A stretch of 64,000 nt of DNA from Eisenbergiella sp900555195. GTDB lineage: Bacteria > Bacillota > Clostridia > Lachnospirales > Lachnospiraceae. The position numbers and the translations under genes were made by a program. The notes under the pieces were generated by a model. It did no database searches. It saw nothing but the letters and a program-made list of their open reading frames with translations, and was not told the origin of the DNA. Location of the stretch: the NCBI GenBank assembly GCA_902492555.1, contig CABUMH010000002.1:1-64000 (forward strand), in the 5' to 3' direction. Positions 16,807 through 25,686 of this stretch are shown here, piece after piece; the first letter of the stretch is position 1, and each line of letters opens with the position of its first letter.

Positions 16807-17729
16807 AGTCCTTCCTCCTGCGCGCTGGCAGCGGAGGGAAGCTGTATATAAATTGCCATTCCGTTACCGCTGCTGCTCTTGGCATAGATAGTCCCTCCAT
16901 AATGACGAACGATCGCTCTGGCCTGTGTAAGGCCAAGGCCATTACCACTCACCCGGTTGGAGCCCTGATAGTTCAATTCAAAGATGTGTTCCGTTTCTTT
17001 GGTATCAAGCCCATCTCCGTTATCCTTAAGCACAATGAACAAATCGTCTCCGATACAGGAAATTGTTATAACTAGCCGCCCTGCCCGACGCATATATTTA
17101 ACGGAATTATCGATGATATTGCGGAACAGGATGCGCAGTAGGGAGGGATTTGCCTTTATGGCAATGGACGCCGAGGAACTGGAGATCTGCACGGTGATGC
17201 CAGCCTTTTGCGTGAAGGGTTCCATTTCTTTAACCGCTGCGCGTGCAGACTGGATAATATCCAGCGTCTCAGCGTTTTTCTCCCCTTCGGATCCAAAAGG
17301 AAGAAGCTGTTCCATCGATTCAGAATCTTTGATGTCTAAATCTTGAGAAGAAGCTTCCTGTACAGCTGCTTCCAGCGAGAGGATATGAACTTTGGCGTCT
17401 TCCAAATCCTGGCGCAGGCCTTCTATCGTCTGCTGAGATTTGGCAAATTTTTTCTGAAGGCGTTCTAACTCTTCTTTTTTCTGATTCAGAATCTGTTTCT
17501 GCGTATTCCTGTCATATGAAAGTTCCCGTGCCTGTTCATATCTGGAAAGGAGCTTGTTCTGGCTTACGAAAATATATACCAGTCCGATACAGCTGTGCAG
17601 AATGAAGAACAGTAGGAAAAGATAGGCATTGCCCCTGAAAAGAAATAATAGGGTTGCGCAATAACAGAAAATCAGGATAAGAAGAAGGAGAAGTTCAAGA
17701 GGGGAAAGTTTTGATTGTTTATTATGCAT
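16803..17729 (-). CDS. Histidine-kinase-like ATPase without a recognisable H-box
   Basis: 308 residues: two membrane helices (~10-31 and ~36-56), a long coiled coil (~60-130), then an HATPase domain (~195-300) with N-box RNIIDNSVKYM, G1 DNGDGLD and G2 GNGLGLTQARAIV, closely resembling the kinase encoded at 18939. The segment where a phospho-accepting HExxxP-type motif should lie contains no such sequence; the only nearby His (115, in AKVHILSLEAA) lacks the usual context. ATP binding looks intact but autophosphorylation does not. It may be a pseudo-kinase that modulates the divergently encoded RR/kinase pair. AAGGAGAG ribosome site precedes the ATG. Confidence 0.78.
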   Translation of the reverse strand: MHNKQSKLSPLELLLLLILIFCYCATLLFLFRGNAYLFLLFFILHSCIGLVYIFVSQNKLLSRYEQARELSYDRNTQKQILNQKKEELERLQKKFAKSQQTIEGLRQDLEDAKVHILSLEAAVQEASSQDLDIKDSESMEQLLPFGSEGEKNAETLDIIQSARAAVKEMEPFTQKAGITVQISSSSASIAIKANPSLLRILFRNIIDNSVKYMRRAGRLVITISCIGDDLFIVLKDNGDGLDTKETEHIFELNYQGSNRVSGNGLGLTQARAIVRHYGGTIYAKSSSGNGMAIYIQLPSAASAQEEGL

Positions 17730-18002
17730 GATTATCTCTCCTTTTACCGCAATAGCGGCTCCAAAAGCCTGGATACAACATATGTCCTGACCTGTTTCAC
17801 CCTAAAGGATAAGGGAAAAAAAACGAATGGTCAAGCCGTTTTTTTTGAGCGCCTTTTAGAATTTTCGTACAGGGAAAATTGCAATGACCTTTCGGTAGTA
17901 AAATGAACCATTTAGACAAGAATACTTGCCTGAAAGGCTAGAAAGCGGTAAATTAATAAAATACAGATACTAGGAAATAGAGGGCAAACCAAAAGGAGTA
18001 AG
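17730..18002. promoter_or_regulatory. Divergent intergenic region
   Basis: 273 bp separating the minus-strand kinase-like gene from the plus-strand signalling genes. It contains an inverted repeat AAAAAAAACG (17816-17825) / CGTTTTTTTT (17837-17846), and a weak plus-strand promoter TTGCCT (17926-17931), 17 bp, TAAATT (17949-17954). Promoters in both directions are expected here; only weak matches are seen. Confidence 0.5.
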
Positions 18003-18197
18003 ATGGAAAAGAAAGGATACTTTTCACAAGAAGATATCTATGCGGATACCATGGAGGAAGAACGGGAAGAGAGGTACCGCGAATTTCTCAATGAAGAAGA
18101 AGGGGTATTCTCGTGGAAACAGCGAGGATTGAACACAACTCGCAGTATTTTTGATGAAAGCGCAGTTTTCCATACACAGATGTCGCGGAAGGAATAA
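18003..18197 (+). CDS. Small acidic protein upstream of the response regulator
   Basis: 64 residues, very charged (EEEREERYREFLNEEE), no membrane helix, no recognised domain. It has an excellent AAAAGGAG site 5 nt before the ATG and ends 19 bp before the response regulator gene, so it is probably translated and co-transcribed with the two-component pair. Function unknown; a small modulator of the adjacent pair is possible. The reading frame and ribosome site are the only support. Confidence 0.6.
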   Translation: MEKKGYFSQEDIYADTMEEEREERYREFLNEEEGVFSWKQRGLNTTRSIFDESAVFHTQMSRKE

Positions 18198-18216
18198 AGA
18201 ACGAAAAGGTTGATAT

Positions 18217-18921
18217 ATGATGGCTGAAGAGAAAGAAAGATTGCTTGTGGTGGAAGATGACGAGGATTTATTGATGATCACGGCAAGGCAGCTGGAACGG
18301 GCTGGATATGAAGTGCTGTGTGCCAAAGATGGAGAAAGCGCTAGTAAACTTCTTACAACGGAACGAATAGATCTGATGCTTCTGGATGTGATGCTCCCCG
18401 ATTGCGACGGGCATGACTTATGTAAAAGGATACGGGAGGATTTCAGAGGGCCTATCCTGTTTATGAGTTGTCTGGGAGACAGTGCCAATATTGTGGATGC
18501 TTTTCGGGAAGGGGGCAATGATTATCTTGTAAAGCCGGTGAATCCGGTGGAATTGGTGGAACGTGTGCGGGAGAACCTGCGGGAATGCAAAGGGATGCAG
18601 GAAGCGGAGGGAAGGCTGTGGTTCAGACAGTTTATGGTGGATCGTAAGACGCGTTCAGTATATCGGGTGGAGAATGGACATGCTTGTGAGAAGCTGGATC
18701 TGTCCCCCACGGAATATAAAATTCTGGCTGTGTTCATAAAGAAGCCGGACGAGCTCTTTTTGTACAGGCAGTTATATCGTCAAATATGGGAGCAGGACGA
18801 TCTGGATGATATACGGACTTTGATGGTGCATGTTTCCAATCTGAGAAAGAAGATTGACTACCAACATAAAGAGATAATCCGTTCGGTGCGAGGGGCGGGA
18901 TACATATTCAGTGATTTGTGA
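18217..18921 (+). CDS. OmpR/PhoB-family response regulator
   Basis: 234 residues. Receiver domain (~8-120) with acidic pocket VVEDDED, phospho-acceptor Asp57 (LLDVMLPD) and Lys106 (DYLVKPVN); winged-helix domain (~135-230) with LSPTEYKILAVF and the recognition region DIRTLMVHVSNLRKKI, ending SVRGAGYIF. These proteins bind tandem repeats spaced 11 bp as head-to-tail dimers. Exactly such a repeat occurs at 19881-19902, upstream of the injection locus. The ATG at 18217 follows AAAAGG; its end overlaps the kinase reading frame. Confidence 0.93.
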   Translation: MMAEEKERLLVVEDDEDLLMITARQLERAGYEVLCAKDGESASKLLTTERIDLMLLDVMLPDCDGHDLCKRIREDFRGPILFMSCLGDSANIVDAFREGGNDYLVKPVNPVELVERVRENLRECKGMQEAEGRLWFRQFMVDRKTRSVYRVENGHACEKLDLSPTEYKILAVFIKKPDELFLYRQLYRQIWEQDDLDDIRTLMVHVSNLRKKIDYQHKEIIRSVRGAGYIFSDL

Positions 18922-18938
18922 GGGGATGGGAGAGGGAA

Positions 18939-19889
18939 ATGAAACGAGTGATGTCAGGGCTGTTTATGCAGGCTATACTCTCCATTGTGTTGCTCCTGCT
19001 TGCAGGATGGACGGGAGACTGGCGGGCTGCCGTTGCGGGAGCCCTTTTTATTTTGGCCATTTGCTCCTGGAATGTGGCGGCGCTTGGGAGGTTATCTGCG
19101 GAACGAAGGGAAAAAGAAGAAAAAAAACAAATGCGCCCCACTCCGAAGGAAGAAATGGAAGATGCGGAAACGCAAGGACGGTCAGAAGAAGAGGTTTGGG
19201 CGCAGACAGAAGCGGAGGGGGAATGGATCAAAAGGATGTTGTCCCATAATATGCGGATGCCCATGGCGATCATCACCGGATATGGGGATCTTCTGAAAAC
19301 GGGAGAATATCAGAACCGCCAAGAGGAACTGGAATATATTCAGAAAATCTGTGGTAATATCGATTATCTGAACAGGCTTCTTGGAGTGGTATTGGATACC
19401 GGGCGGCAGAATAGAGAAGCACAGAAAGAATATTTCGATGTGTTGGGCTGCATTCGCGAGGTGGCAGAATATGTGAAGACAATGGCAAGACGGGCCGGGA
19501 TTGTGATTGCTGTCAACAGCAGCAAACAAGAAATTCTTCTCTATGGAGACCGGATTCAGATGATGCGTGCGTTTTATAATCTGTTTGAGAATTCCCTCAA
19601 ATATATGAAACGCGGAGGAACGATTTATGTGACAGCTGAGGAGACAGAAGAAGGGATTTTGATGGTCTATAAGGATGATGGAGTGGGCATGGACGCACAG
19701 GAGGCGGAATGGATCACCCAGCCGGGATATCGCGGAAGCAACGCGCAGGAAAACAACAACGCGGGCGGAGACGGACTGGGGATGTATCTTGTTAAACGGA
19801 TTGTGGAAGGGCATGGAGGTAGCCTGCGGGTGAAAAGCGGTTCTGGGAAGGGGATGGGCATCTACATGACTTTTCGGAAAAATCTTTAA
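18939..19889 (+). CDS. Membrane sensor histidine kinase
   Basis: 316 residues: two N-terminal membrane helices with almost no extracellular loop (~9-23, ~31-49), a charged linker, DHp with phospho-acceptor His103 in MLSHNMRMPMAIITGYGDLL, and an HATPase domain with N-box RAFYNLFENSLKYM, G1 KDDGVGMD and G2 GDGLGMYLVKRIV. The lack of an external domain suggests sensing within the membrane or through partner proteins. The ATG at 18939 has GGGAG 6 nt upstream; an in-frame GTG at 18918 overlapping the regulator is the alternative. Its stop codon is part of the putative operator for the next operon. Confidence 0.9.
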   Translation: MKRVMSGLFMQAILSIVLLLLAGWTGDWRAAVAGALFILAICSWNVAALGRLSAERREKEEKKQMRPTPKEEMEDAETQGRSEEEVWAQTEAEGEWIKRMLSHNMRMPMAIITGYGDLLKTGEYQNRQEELEYIQKICGNIDYLNRLLGVVLDTGRQNREAQKEYFDVLGCIREVAEYVKTMARRAGIVIAVNSSKQEILLYGDRIQMMRAFYNLFENSLKYMKRGGTIYVTAEETEEGILMVYKDDGVGMDAQEAEWITQPGYRGSNAQENNNAGGDGLGMYLVKRIVEGHGGSLRVKSGSGKGMGIYMTFRKNL

Positions 19890-19928
19890 TAAATCTTTAA
19901 AATGTGTTGTGTGTCCTCATGATAGAAT
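19881..19928 (+). promoter_or_regulatory. Putative response-regulator operator and activator-dependent promoter of the CIS operon
   Basis: AATCTTTAA occurs at 19881-19889 and again at 19892-19900, an exact direct repeat with 11-bp period, as bound by OmpR/PhoB-type dimers. A -10-like TAGAAT lies at 19923-19928; the position of its -35 (19900-19905, AAATGT) matches consensus poorly, as expected for an activator-dependent promoter. Transcription would start near 19935, about 53 nt before the first CIS gene. Confidence 0.55.
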
Positions 19929-19987
19929 ACTAATAGGGCAATGCGGCTTGCAAACATATAAAGTGAGTGAGAAGGGGTGTAAGATAA

Positions 19988-21796
19988 GTGAAGAATAGCG
20001 AATTGATCCCATTTGAGAGAAACCGTTATTATACGGGAAAGATGCTTACCACGGCCGACTTCGAGGCAGAACAGGCTTATATGAATAATAAGAGGCGGTT
20101 TCTGAACCAAATGGTAACCGGGTCCGGCATTGTCTGCGGCCTGAGCGTGATTAGCCTGGATGACCTTTCCCTGATGATTGAGAGCGGTATGGCGATTGAC
20201 GATACGGGCAGAGAGATAGTAGTAGACAGTTCTGTGGTGAAGAAGCTTTCTGCTATTCCTGGCTTTGAAGAGCTGACTACGGATCGCGCGAGCCTGTGCC
20301 TCAGATATAAAGAAGAGCCGGTTCATGCTGTGTATTCGGTAAATCATCAGGAAGGCGAAAAGGAATATGAATACAATCGTATCGCGGAAGGGTACGAACT
20401 TTTCTTAAAAGATACAGAAGCCCTTTCGGAGGGATACGAAGCGGAAACGGAATTCTATGCGGAAGGCCGTTTGTTTGAGAATAAGGATTATTGTATCCGG
20501 CTGAGAATGCCGGCAGTCGTGTGTGCAGGGCATTATGTAAAGCTGGAAGTGGAAGTAGTGAAGCTGTCTGAAGAAAACGCGAAGCTCTATTATGAAGGCG
20601 TGCTGCAGACGCCTGCGTTGTCCGCTTTTCCTGATGGAGGGGAGTTGAAGATATTCCTGGAAAATATCAGTCTGCAAAAAGGTGGCAGGAAGGTGAAGGA
20701 ATACTGGATGCTGGCCCAGACGGAAGAACTGGAGGATACCAGTATCATGCTCAAGCCGGGAAGCGGGAAAGCGGTCATAAACGGCGTGGAATACGAGGCG
20801 GAATTTGGCACCAACTGCAGGATATCTGTGGCAGATAGAAAGCCAGAAGAACTTGCGCTTTCTGAAAGCGGCAAAGTGAGCATGGAACTACGGAATATGG
20901 GAAGAAGATCGGATACCATTCGATTAGCTGATTTGGAACTGGTACGGACGGAGACTGCATATCTGATTGAAAGGGTGACGGAAGCGGGCAGAGAGGCTTA
21001 TATTCCGACCCTGCGGGAGGAAAAGCAGCGGCGGACGTTTGAAAGCTATTTCAGCAGGAGGCTTCCGTTCTATGAAGGAAAGCAGGGTGGAGAGGTTCGT
21101 GAAAAGGCGACCGGAATAAAAGAAGAGTATTCCGGAAGGATGCCACGGATTGAGACCGGAATTGTGGAGATTCCCCTGGGAGGCAATGCGAGACGGGGAG
21201 ATGTCTGCTATTCTGGCGAGATTATGCATGGGCTTGGAAAAGGGAATGTATATGTGGAAGTAGGCTATGAGTATCTGGAAGAGGATCCGGCTCTGAAAAG
21301 GAATGCCAGGATGACGGTTTATGGCAACCCGGATCTGTTCCCTTCTTCGCAGATGCCTTCGGCGTCGGCGGAAACAGCGGTAAAGGTATTCAATGACAAG
21401 GGCAGTTTCATGGTTGCTGTCCGTCTGCTGCAGGATGTGGATTATCTGGTCCTGACTTACCGATGGGTAGCGATTCGCTATGATGGGAAGGAAGAAGAGC
21501 CTATGGTGGATTATGCCAGCAATAAGAGTATCAGTGCAGTAACGCCTACTGTGGTTCTTGGAGCGAAGGAGAGTTATTTCTTCCAGGTGAAATTCAACAA
21601 TATGAAGAGCTGTTCTGTTTCTTATGAGATGACGGAACCCGGCAGCGGCGAGGTTACTCCAGATGGAGTCTATACGGCGCCTGCGAAGGAAGGCGTATAT
21701 GAACTGCGGATTTACTGCACGGATATGCCGCTGATCTGTACATATGCTTATGCGATTGTAAAAAGAAAGACGATGGAAGAGGAAGCGGCTAGGTGA
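19988..21796 (+). CDS. CIS-associated protein with FERNRYYTGK N-terminal motif and C-terminal Ig-like domain
   Basis: 602 residues, no signal peptide. The N-terminus (FERNRYYTGKMLTTADFEAE, then NNKRRFLNQMVTGSGIVCGL) is the motif of a protein that recurs in contractile-injection gene clusters of many phyla; its exact role is not established. The middle (~100-500) is beta-rich without a domain I recognise. Residues ~515-600 look like a bacterial Ig-like fold (VLGAKESYFFQVKF ... GVYTAPAKEGVYELRIY). GTG start at 19988 with AAGGGG 10 nt upstream. First gene of the CIS operon, following the putative operator. A structural or baseplate-linked role is the working guess. Confidence 0.75.
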   Translation: MKNSELIPFERNRYYTGKMLTTADFEAEQAYMNNKRRFLNQMVTGSGIVCGLSVISLDDLSLMIESGMAIDDTGREIVVDSSVVKKLSAIPGFEELTTDRASLCLRYKEEPVHAVYSVNHQEGEKEYEYNRIAEGYELFLKDTEALSEGYEAETEFYAEGRLFENKDYCIRLRMPAVVCAGHYVKLEVEVVKLSEENAKLYYEGVLQTPALSAFPDGGELKIFLENISLQKGGRKVKEYWMLAQTEELEDTSIMLKPGSGKAVINGVEYEAEFGTNCRISVADRKPEELALSESGKVSMELRNMGRRSDTIRLADLELVRTETAYLIERVTEAGREAYIPTLREEKQRRTFESYFSRRLPFYEGKQGGEVREKATGIKEEYSGRMPRIETGIVEIPLGGNARRGDVCYSGEIMHGLGKGNVYVEVGYEYLEEDPALKRNARMTVYGNPDLFPSSQMPSASAETAVKVFNDKGSFMVAVRLLQDVDYLVLTYRWVAIRYDGKEEEPMVDYASNKSISAVTPTVVLGAKESYFFQVKFNNMKSCSVSYEMTEPGSGEVTPDGVYTAPAKEGVYELRIYCTDMPLICTYAYAIVKRKTMEEEAAR

Positions 21797-21816
21797 CAGG
21801 CGGAGGATGACCGGCT

Positions 21817-22653
21817 ATGGGATACCAGTCAAAGCAGCTGGCGCTGCGCAGCGTCAGAGAAGTATATCATGGGAGTGTGAATGATGTCCTCATCTGTGAG
21901 GATACCGATATTGGAGAAGGGACGTATTATACCGTTCTGGTATTAAAGGATCACTCTGTGGCAAGAGATGTTTTGGAGATTTTTGAACGGGCGGGAGCGG
22001 GAAGCGGCGTGGAGATATTTGCAGGTGATGGCGGCCTTTGCCTGGCGTTCGATTATGTGAGAGAACGTTTTCTGGAAGATTTCTACATGGGAGAGAGTAT
22101 TTCAGCTGCCAGAAGGGAGGAAATCTGCAGAAATTTGGTTCTATCCTGCATCGCTTCGGTGCTACCTTATCCGTTTCTGTATCTGGTGCTCTCTCAGAGG
22201 CAGATTCATCTGCGCAAGGATGGGAGTGTGGATCTGGGATACTGCCTGGATCTGGAGGGACTGGATAAAAACTGTACAGAGGGAGAATGCGCTGCACAGT
22301 GCGCATTGATTATCAGAGATCTTCTGCAAGAAGCAGGTGGGCGGACGACAATGGGATATCGCCTGCTTCAGAAAAAGATTCCCAAGCAGAGTTATCAGAG
22401 TTTTCAGGAGTTGTATACAGATATGCGCCTGACGGCGCCGAAACCGCGTAGACGGGGGATGGGAAAAGCCATTCGGGAATGGTTTTACCGGCATCAGGAG
22501 GGGTTGTTCCGCATCCTTTTGTTTTGCTGTATCTTGCTTGCGGTAGTTGCACTTGTGATGATTTTCTCCAGCCTGATCTGGGGAGAGATTCCCATACTGC
22601 GTCTGTTTCATAATACCTTCCGCCAGATCGGCACAGAATCATTGGTAAATTAG
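21817..22653 (+). CDS. Pseudokinase-like protein with C-terminal membrane anchor
   Basis: 278 residues. The order of elements recalls a compact protein-kinase fold: YYTVLVLKDHS (strand with a possible Lys44), a hydrophobic helix NLVLSCIASVLPYPFLYLVLS, then QIHLRKDGSVDLGYCLDLE, which looks like the catalytic loop and following strands, but HRD and DFG residues are absent. Residues ~208-222 are basic, then one membrane helix (231-256) and a short outside tail. It would present the cytosolic domain at the membrane. No family recognised with certainty; the kinase resemblance is my pattern reading. It lies between the first CIS gene and a dead cyclase, 13 bp from the latter. Confidence 0.55.
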   Translation: MGYQSKQLALRSVREVYHGSVNDVLICEDTDIGEGTYYTVLVLKDHSVARDVLEIFERAGAGSGVEIFAGDGGLCLAFDYVRERFLEDFYMGESISAARREEICRNLVLSCIASVLPYPFLYLVLSQRQIHLRKDGSVDLGYCLDLEGLDKNCTEGECAAQCALIIRDLLQEAGGRTTMGYRLLQKKIPKQSYQSFQELYTDMRLTAPKPRRRGMGKAIREWFYRHQEGLFRILLFCCILLAVVALVMIFSSLIWGEIPILRLFHNTFRQIGTESLVN

Positions 22654-22666
22654 AGGGGAAATTCGG

Positions 22667-24391
22667 ATGAATAGCGTCATAGTCATAAGTCTGGTTATTG
22701 TATTCCTTTTATTCATAGCTCTGGTGGCCAGCCGTTCTCAGGCGCTGCAGCGGTTCGCGGTGATGGAATTGCTCCTTCTATGCGTGATCGCCGGAGGAGC
22801 GGCATGGGGATACGGGAAAGCGTCAGCTTTTTCTGAAACTCAATATCTGCGCTTGTTTGGCGTATATCTGCAGCAGGCGTCCTCCTATATGGGTTATTTG
22901 GAGGAACTAGAACTGGATGAGGATGCACAGGAAGTAGAAAAACAAAACCTGGAAGAGATGCTTTCCTCCATTCTTCCCGTCGCTACTGTGGGAGATACCA
23001 GTTATGCTTATTTAAATGCGGCAATCCTGGAACGGGATGTGGACACCTACCAGGCTGTGCTGCATGTGGGAGAAGACGAAGCCTTCCCGGAGGAATGGCT
23101 GGAGGAGGCTGCTGTCCTTGCAGGCAATGCTATTTCACAGCAGTCGGCTTCCTATGGGGCATATACAGGAATGGACGGTGAACGGATCGGGCTGCTGGCC
23201 CTGGCGGATCCCCAGAAAATCGCTCCGGATAAAGTACTCCTGGTGGAAATCTCCCTCGCCCCTATGGAGCAGGAGATGAGGAGCCTGGCTGGGGACTATG
23301 TGTATGCAGGCAGCGCGATTGGCCTGATCGGCACTCTGTTACTGGCCACAGTGATTGTACTGCAGGGAGCAGAACTGAGACGCATGGTGAAAGTGATGAA
23401 CCGTGTAGGCGAAGGAAAAGAGGAATGGGATCAGGAGGCAAGTAGCCTTCAGAAACGTAGATATCGAATTTACAGCAATGAGATGCGTTCGCTTTGGAAC
23501 AGCCTGGGGCAAATCGTACAAGGGGTAGCCCGAATAAATTATATGAAATACCGGACATTACAGGCCTATTACCGATTTGCACCCAAACGGATTGAAGAAC
23601 TTCTGAACAAGCACTCCATCCTGGACGTGGAAGCTAAGGACAGTACCCATGCATCAGGCGTGCTGGCGGTGGTGTCGCTGCCCGGGGAAGGAAAAACACA
23701 AGAAAAAGAGTATATTGCGCGGATGAACGACAGATATCTGGCACTGTGCGGGGCGCAGAAAGAATATGGCGGTATTTTTCTTGCTGGGAGCAGGGACTTG
23801 ACGATGCTGGAGCTGATGTTTACGGAGCAAACGCAGAAAGCGTTGTATTTTGGAATTGAAGCTGCCGTTTCATGTATGGAAGAAGCGGCGGAAGAAGAGG
23901 GGATTTTCATATTATTGCATAAGACCCGTTTCGTATATGGTGTGGCAGGGGATGAGGAGCAGGCATCTGCGTTTGTCCTGTCTGATGAGATGAAATTGCT
24001 GGAAAAATATACGGATCGGATGCGTTCTGCCGGAATACGCATGGCGGTGACGGATGCGGTCTATGAAGTGGTAGAAAAGGATGCTGCCTGCCGTTATATT
24101 GGCTTTATCGAAGAAGGGGATTACAGCTTCAAGCTGTATGAGGTTCTAGACGCCTATCCTGCAAGAGAACGGCGTCGCCGGATAGAAGCGAATGGGAAAT
24201 TCCAGGAAGGGCTTTCCTTGTTCTATAGAGATGATTTCTATCTGGCCAGAAGTGCGTTTACAGAGGTATTGAAGGAGTGCCCTACCGATGAAGTAGCGAA
24301 ATGGTATCTCTTTACCTGTGAAAGGTGCCTGGATTCTGAGGGGCCGGACAGGATTTCCTATGGATTTCTGTCGGATATGGTTGTCAGGTAG
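22667..24391 (+). CDS. Membrane-bound degenerate class III nucleotide cyclase with TPR-like tail
   Basis: 574 residues: two N-terminal helices (~3-22, ~31-48), an extracellular domain (~50-210), TM3 (~213-236), a HAMP-like segment, then a cyclase homology domain (~300-495). YYRFAPKRIEELLNKHSILDVE matches the entry motif of sensor adenylate cyclases, but the first metal-binding Asp site reads VVSLPG instead of FSDIRG and the second (normally GDAI) reads SRDL, so catalysis is very unlikely. Residues ~505-555 form a TPR-like repeat (GLSLFYRDDFYLARSAFTEV). A nucleotide-sensing or scaffolding role in the CIS is inferred. Ribosome site AGGGG before ATG. Confidence 0.8.
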   Translation: MNSVIVISLVIVFLLFIALVASRSQALQRFAVMELLLLCVIAGGAAWGYGKASAFSETQYLRLFGVYLQQASSYMGYLEELELDEDAQEVEKQNLEEMLSSILPVATVGDTSYAYLNAAILERDVDTYQAVLHVGEDEAFPEEWLEEAAVLAGNAISQQSASYGAYTGMDGERIGLLALADPQKIAPDKVLLVEISLAPMEQEMRSLAGDYVYAGSAIGLIGTLLLATVIVLQGAELRRMVKVMNRVGEGKEEWDQEASSLQKRRYRIYSNEMRSLWNSLGQIVQGVARINYMKYRTLQAYYRFAPKRIEELLNKHSILDVEAKDSTHASGVLAVVSLPGEGKTQEKEYIARMNDRYLALCGAQKEYGGIFLAGSRDLTMLELMFTEQTQKALYFGIEAAVSCMEEAAEEEGIFILLHKTRFVYGVAGDEEQASAFVLSDEMKLLEKYTDRMRSAGIRMAVTDAVYEVVEKDAACRYIGFIEEGDYSFKLYEVLDAYPARERRRRIEANGKFQEGLSLFYRDDFYLARSAFTEVLKECPTDEVAKWYLFTCERCLDSEGPDRISYGFLSDMVVR

Positions 24392-24434
24392 GATGCACAG
24401 CCGGAGGTGAGAACACTCCGGCATGGAGGGAAAA

Positions 24435-25652
24435 ATGAATGACGTGTTTAACGTGCTGTTAAGCACCATCAAAGCGAAAATAACGCCTCTGTGGACCAAG
24501 CTGAAGTATTGGACCAGCTGGAGTTTTATTCGTTCCCGGATTCTGATTAAGATCCGGAAAATGCTGAGCGGATTGTTCAGTATCCGGCCGAGGAACAAAC
24601 ATGACTATTTCCCTATTTTAGGTTTCCTGGTCAGCCGGAAACTGGCCTTTTCAGTGGTTGTCATTGTGGGCCTGCTTTGCCTGTATTATCTGTTTTTTAT
24701 CAACCCGCCAGGAAGGCTGGCATCCGGAATGGACGATGGATTAAGGGTGTATGCCTATGATTCCATTCCTCTGCGGTTTGTCAGTGATGAAGTACGGATC
24801 CGGGCCCGTTCAGGCTATATCGCATATGAGGGGGCTGTGGAGAAAGGGTACGCTTCAGGGTATGGTACGCTGTATGATGCAGAGGGCGGGACTGTCTATC
24901 AGGGGCAATTTGTGAAGAGCAAATATGAAGGCACAGGTACGCTGTATTATCCCAGCGGGCAGGCGATGTACAAGGGCGCTTTTGTGGAGAATCTGTTCGA
25001 AGGAGAAGGAAACTTATATCGGGAAAACGGAACGAAACAGTACGAGGGAAGTTTTGAAAATGGAGAAGAAGAGGGGACAGGTACGCTTTATAATGCGGCA
25101 GAAAGCCCTGTTTTCACAGGAAGTTTTCACCGCGGACAGATTGTGTATTCCCAATTTCTCAATAAAAGCGCAGATGAGATAACGGCTTTGTATACAGGGG
25201 AAAGGACATTGTATCAGACAGAAGATGAGACCGCTGTTATGATGGAGGACATCGGCGCATATTATATGGCGCGTACGGATGGAAACAGCATTGAGGATAC
25301 GCTTAAAGCAGACCGGGTCTATGTTTGCTCGGACAGCTTTGTGTATGCAGACCAGACGATTGATACGGTACAGGGGCTGTCGGAAGCGCTGGGCGCACCT
25401 TCCTTTGAGGGAAACAGCTATCTGACTTTTGCGGAGGCTGTGGGTGTGGCCTGGCAGCAGGAACAGGGGAGGCAGCTGACGGTTGATGCGGAACTCACGG
25501 CTTTGTCGCCCTATGACGAGGTGCGGGAAGTGACAGGATATAATGAGAGCGGTTTGGTATATTTGTATGTATATCAGAAGGATGATCTCACTTATACGTT
25601 TTTCTGTGAGGATAAGAATGGGGGATTTTTTCTCTATCTGATAGAAGCATAA
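24435..25652 (+). CDS. Membrane protein with MORN repeats
   Basis: 405 residues: amphipathic basic N-terminus (1-60), one membrane helix (~70-90), then about five MORN repeats (~130-235; units such as YEGTGTLYYPSGQAMYKGAF and FEGEGNLYRENGTKQYEGSF) and a C-terminal extracellular domain of unknown fold. MORN repeats form elongated beta-sheets that mediate protein or lipid contacts. Topology suggests the repeats face outward. Start at 24435 chosen for the GGAGG site 5 nt before it; the ATG at 24423 overlaps that site. Part of the membrane block at the head of the CIS locus. Confidence 0.82.
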   Translation: MNDVFNVLLSTIKAKITPLWTKLKYWTSWSFIRSRILIKIRKMLSGLFSIRPRNKHDYFPILGFLVSRKLAFSVVVIVGLLCLYYLFFINPPGRLASGMDDGLRVYAYDSIPLRFVSDEVRIRARSGYIAYEGAVEKGYASGYGTLYDAEGGTVYQGQFVKSKYEGTGTLYYPSGQAMYKGAFVENLFEGEGNLYRENGTKQYEGSFENGEEEGTGTLYNAAESPVFTGSFHRGQIVYSQFLNKSADEITALYTGERTLYQTEDETAVMMEDIGAYYMARTDGNSIEDTLKADRVYVCSDSFVYADQTIDTVQGLSEALGAPSFEGNSYLTFAEAVGVAWQQEQGRQLTVDAELTALSPYDEVREVTGYNESGLVYLYVYQKDDLTYTFFCEDKNGGFFLYLIEA

Positions 25653-25686
25653 AGAGAATGGCTGAAAAGCGAAGAAAGGGACGGAT

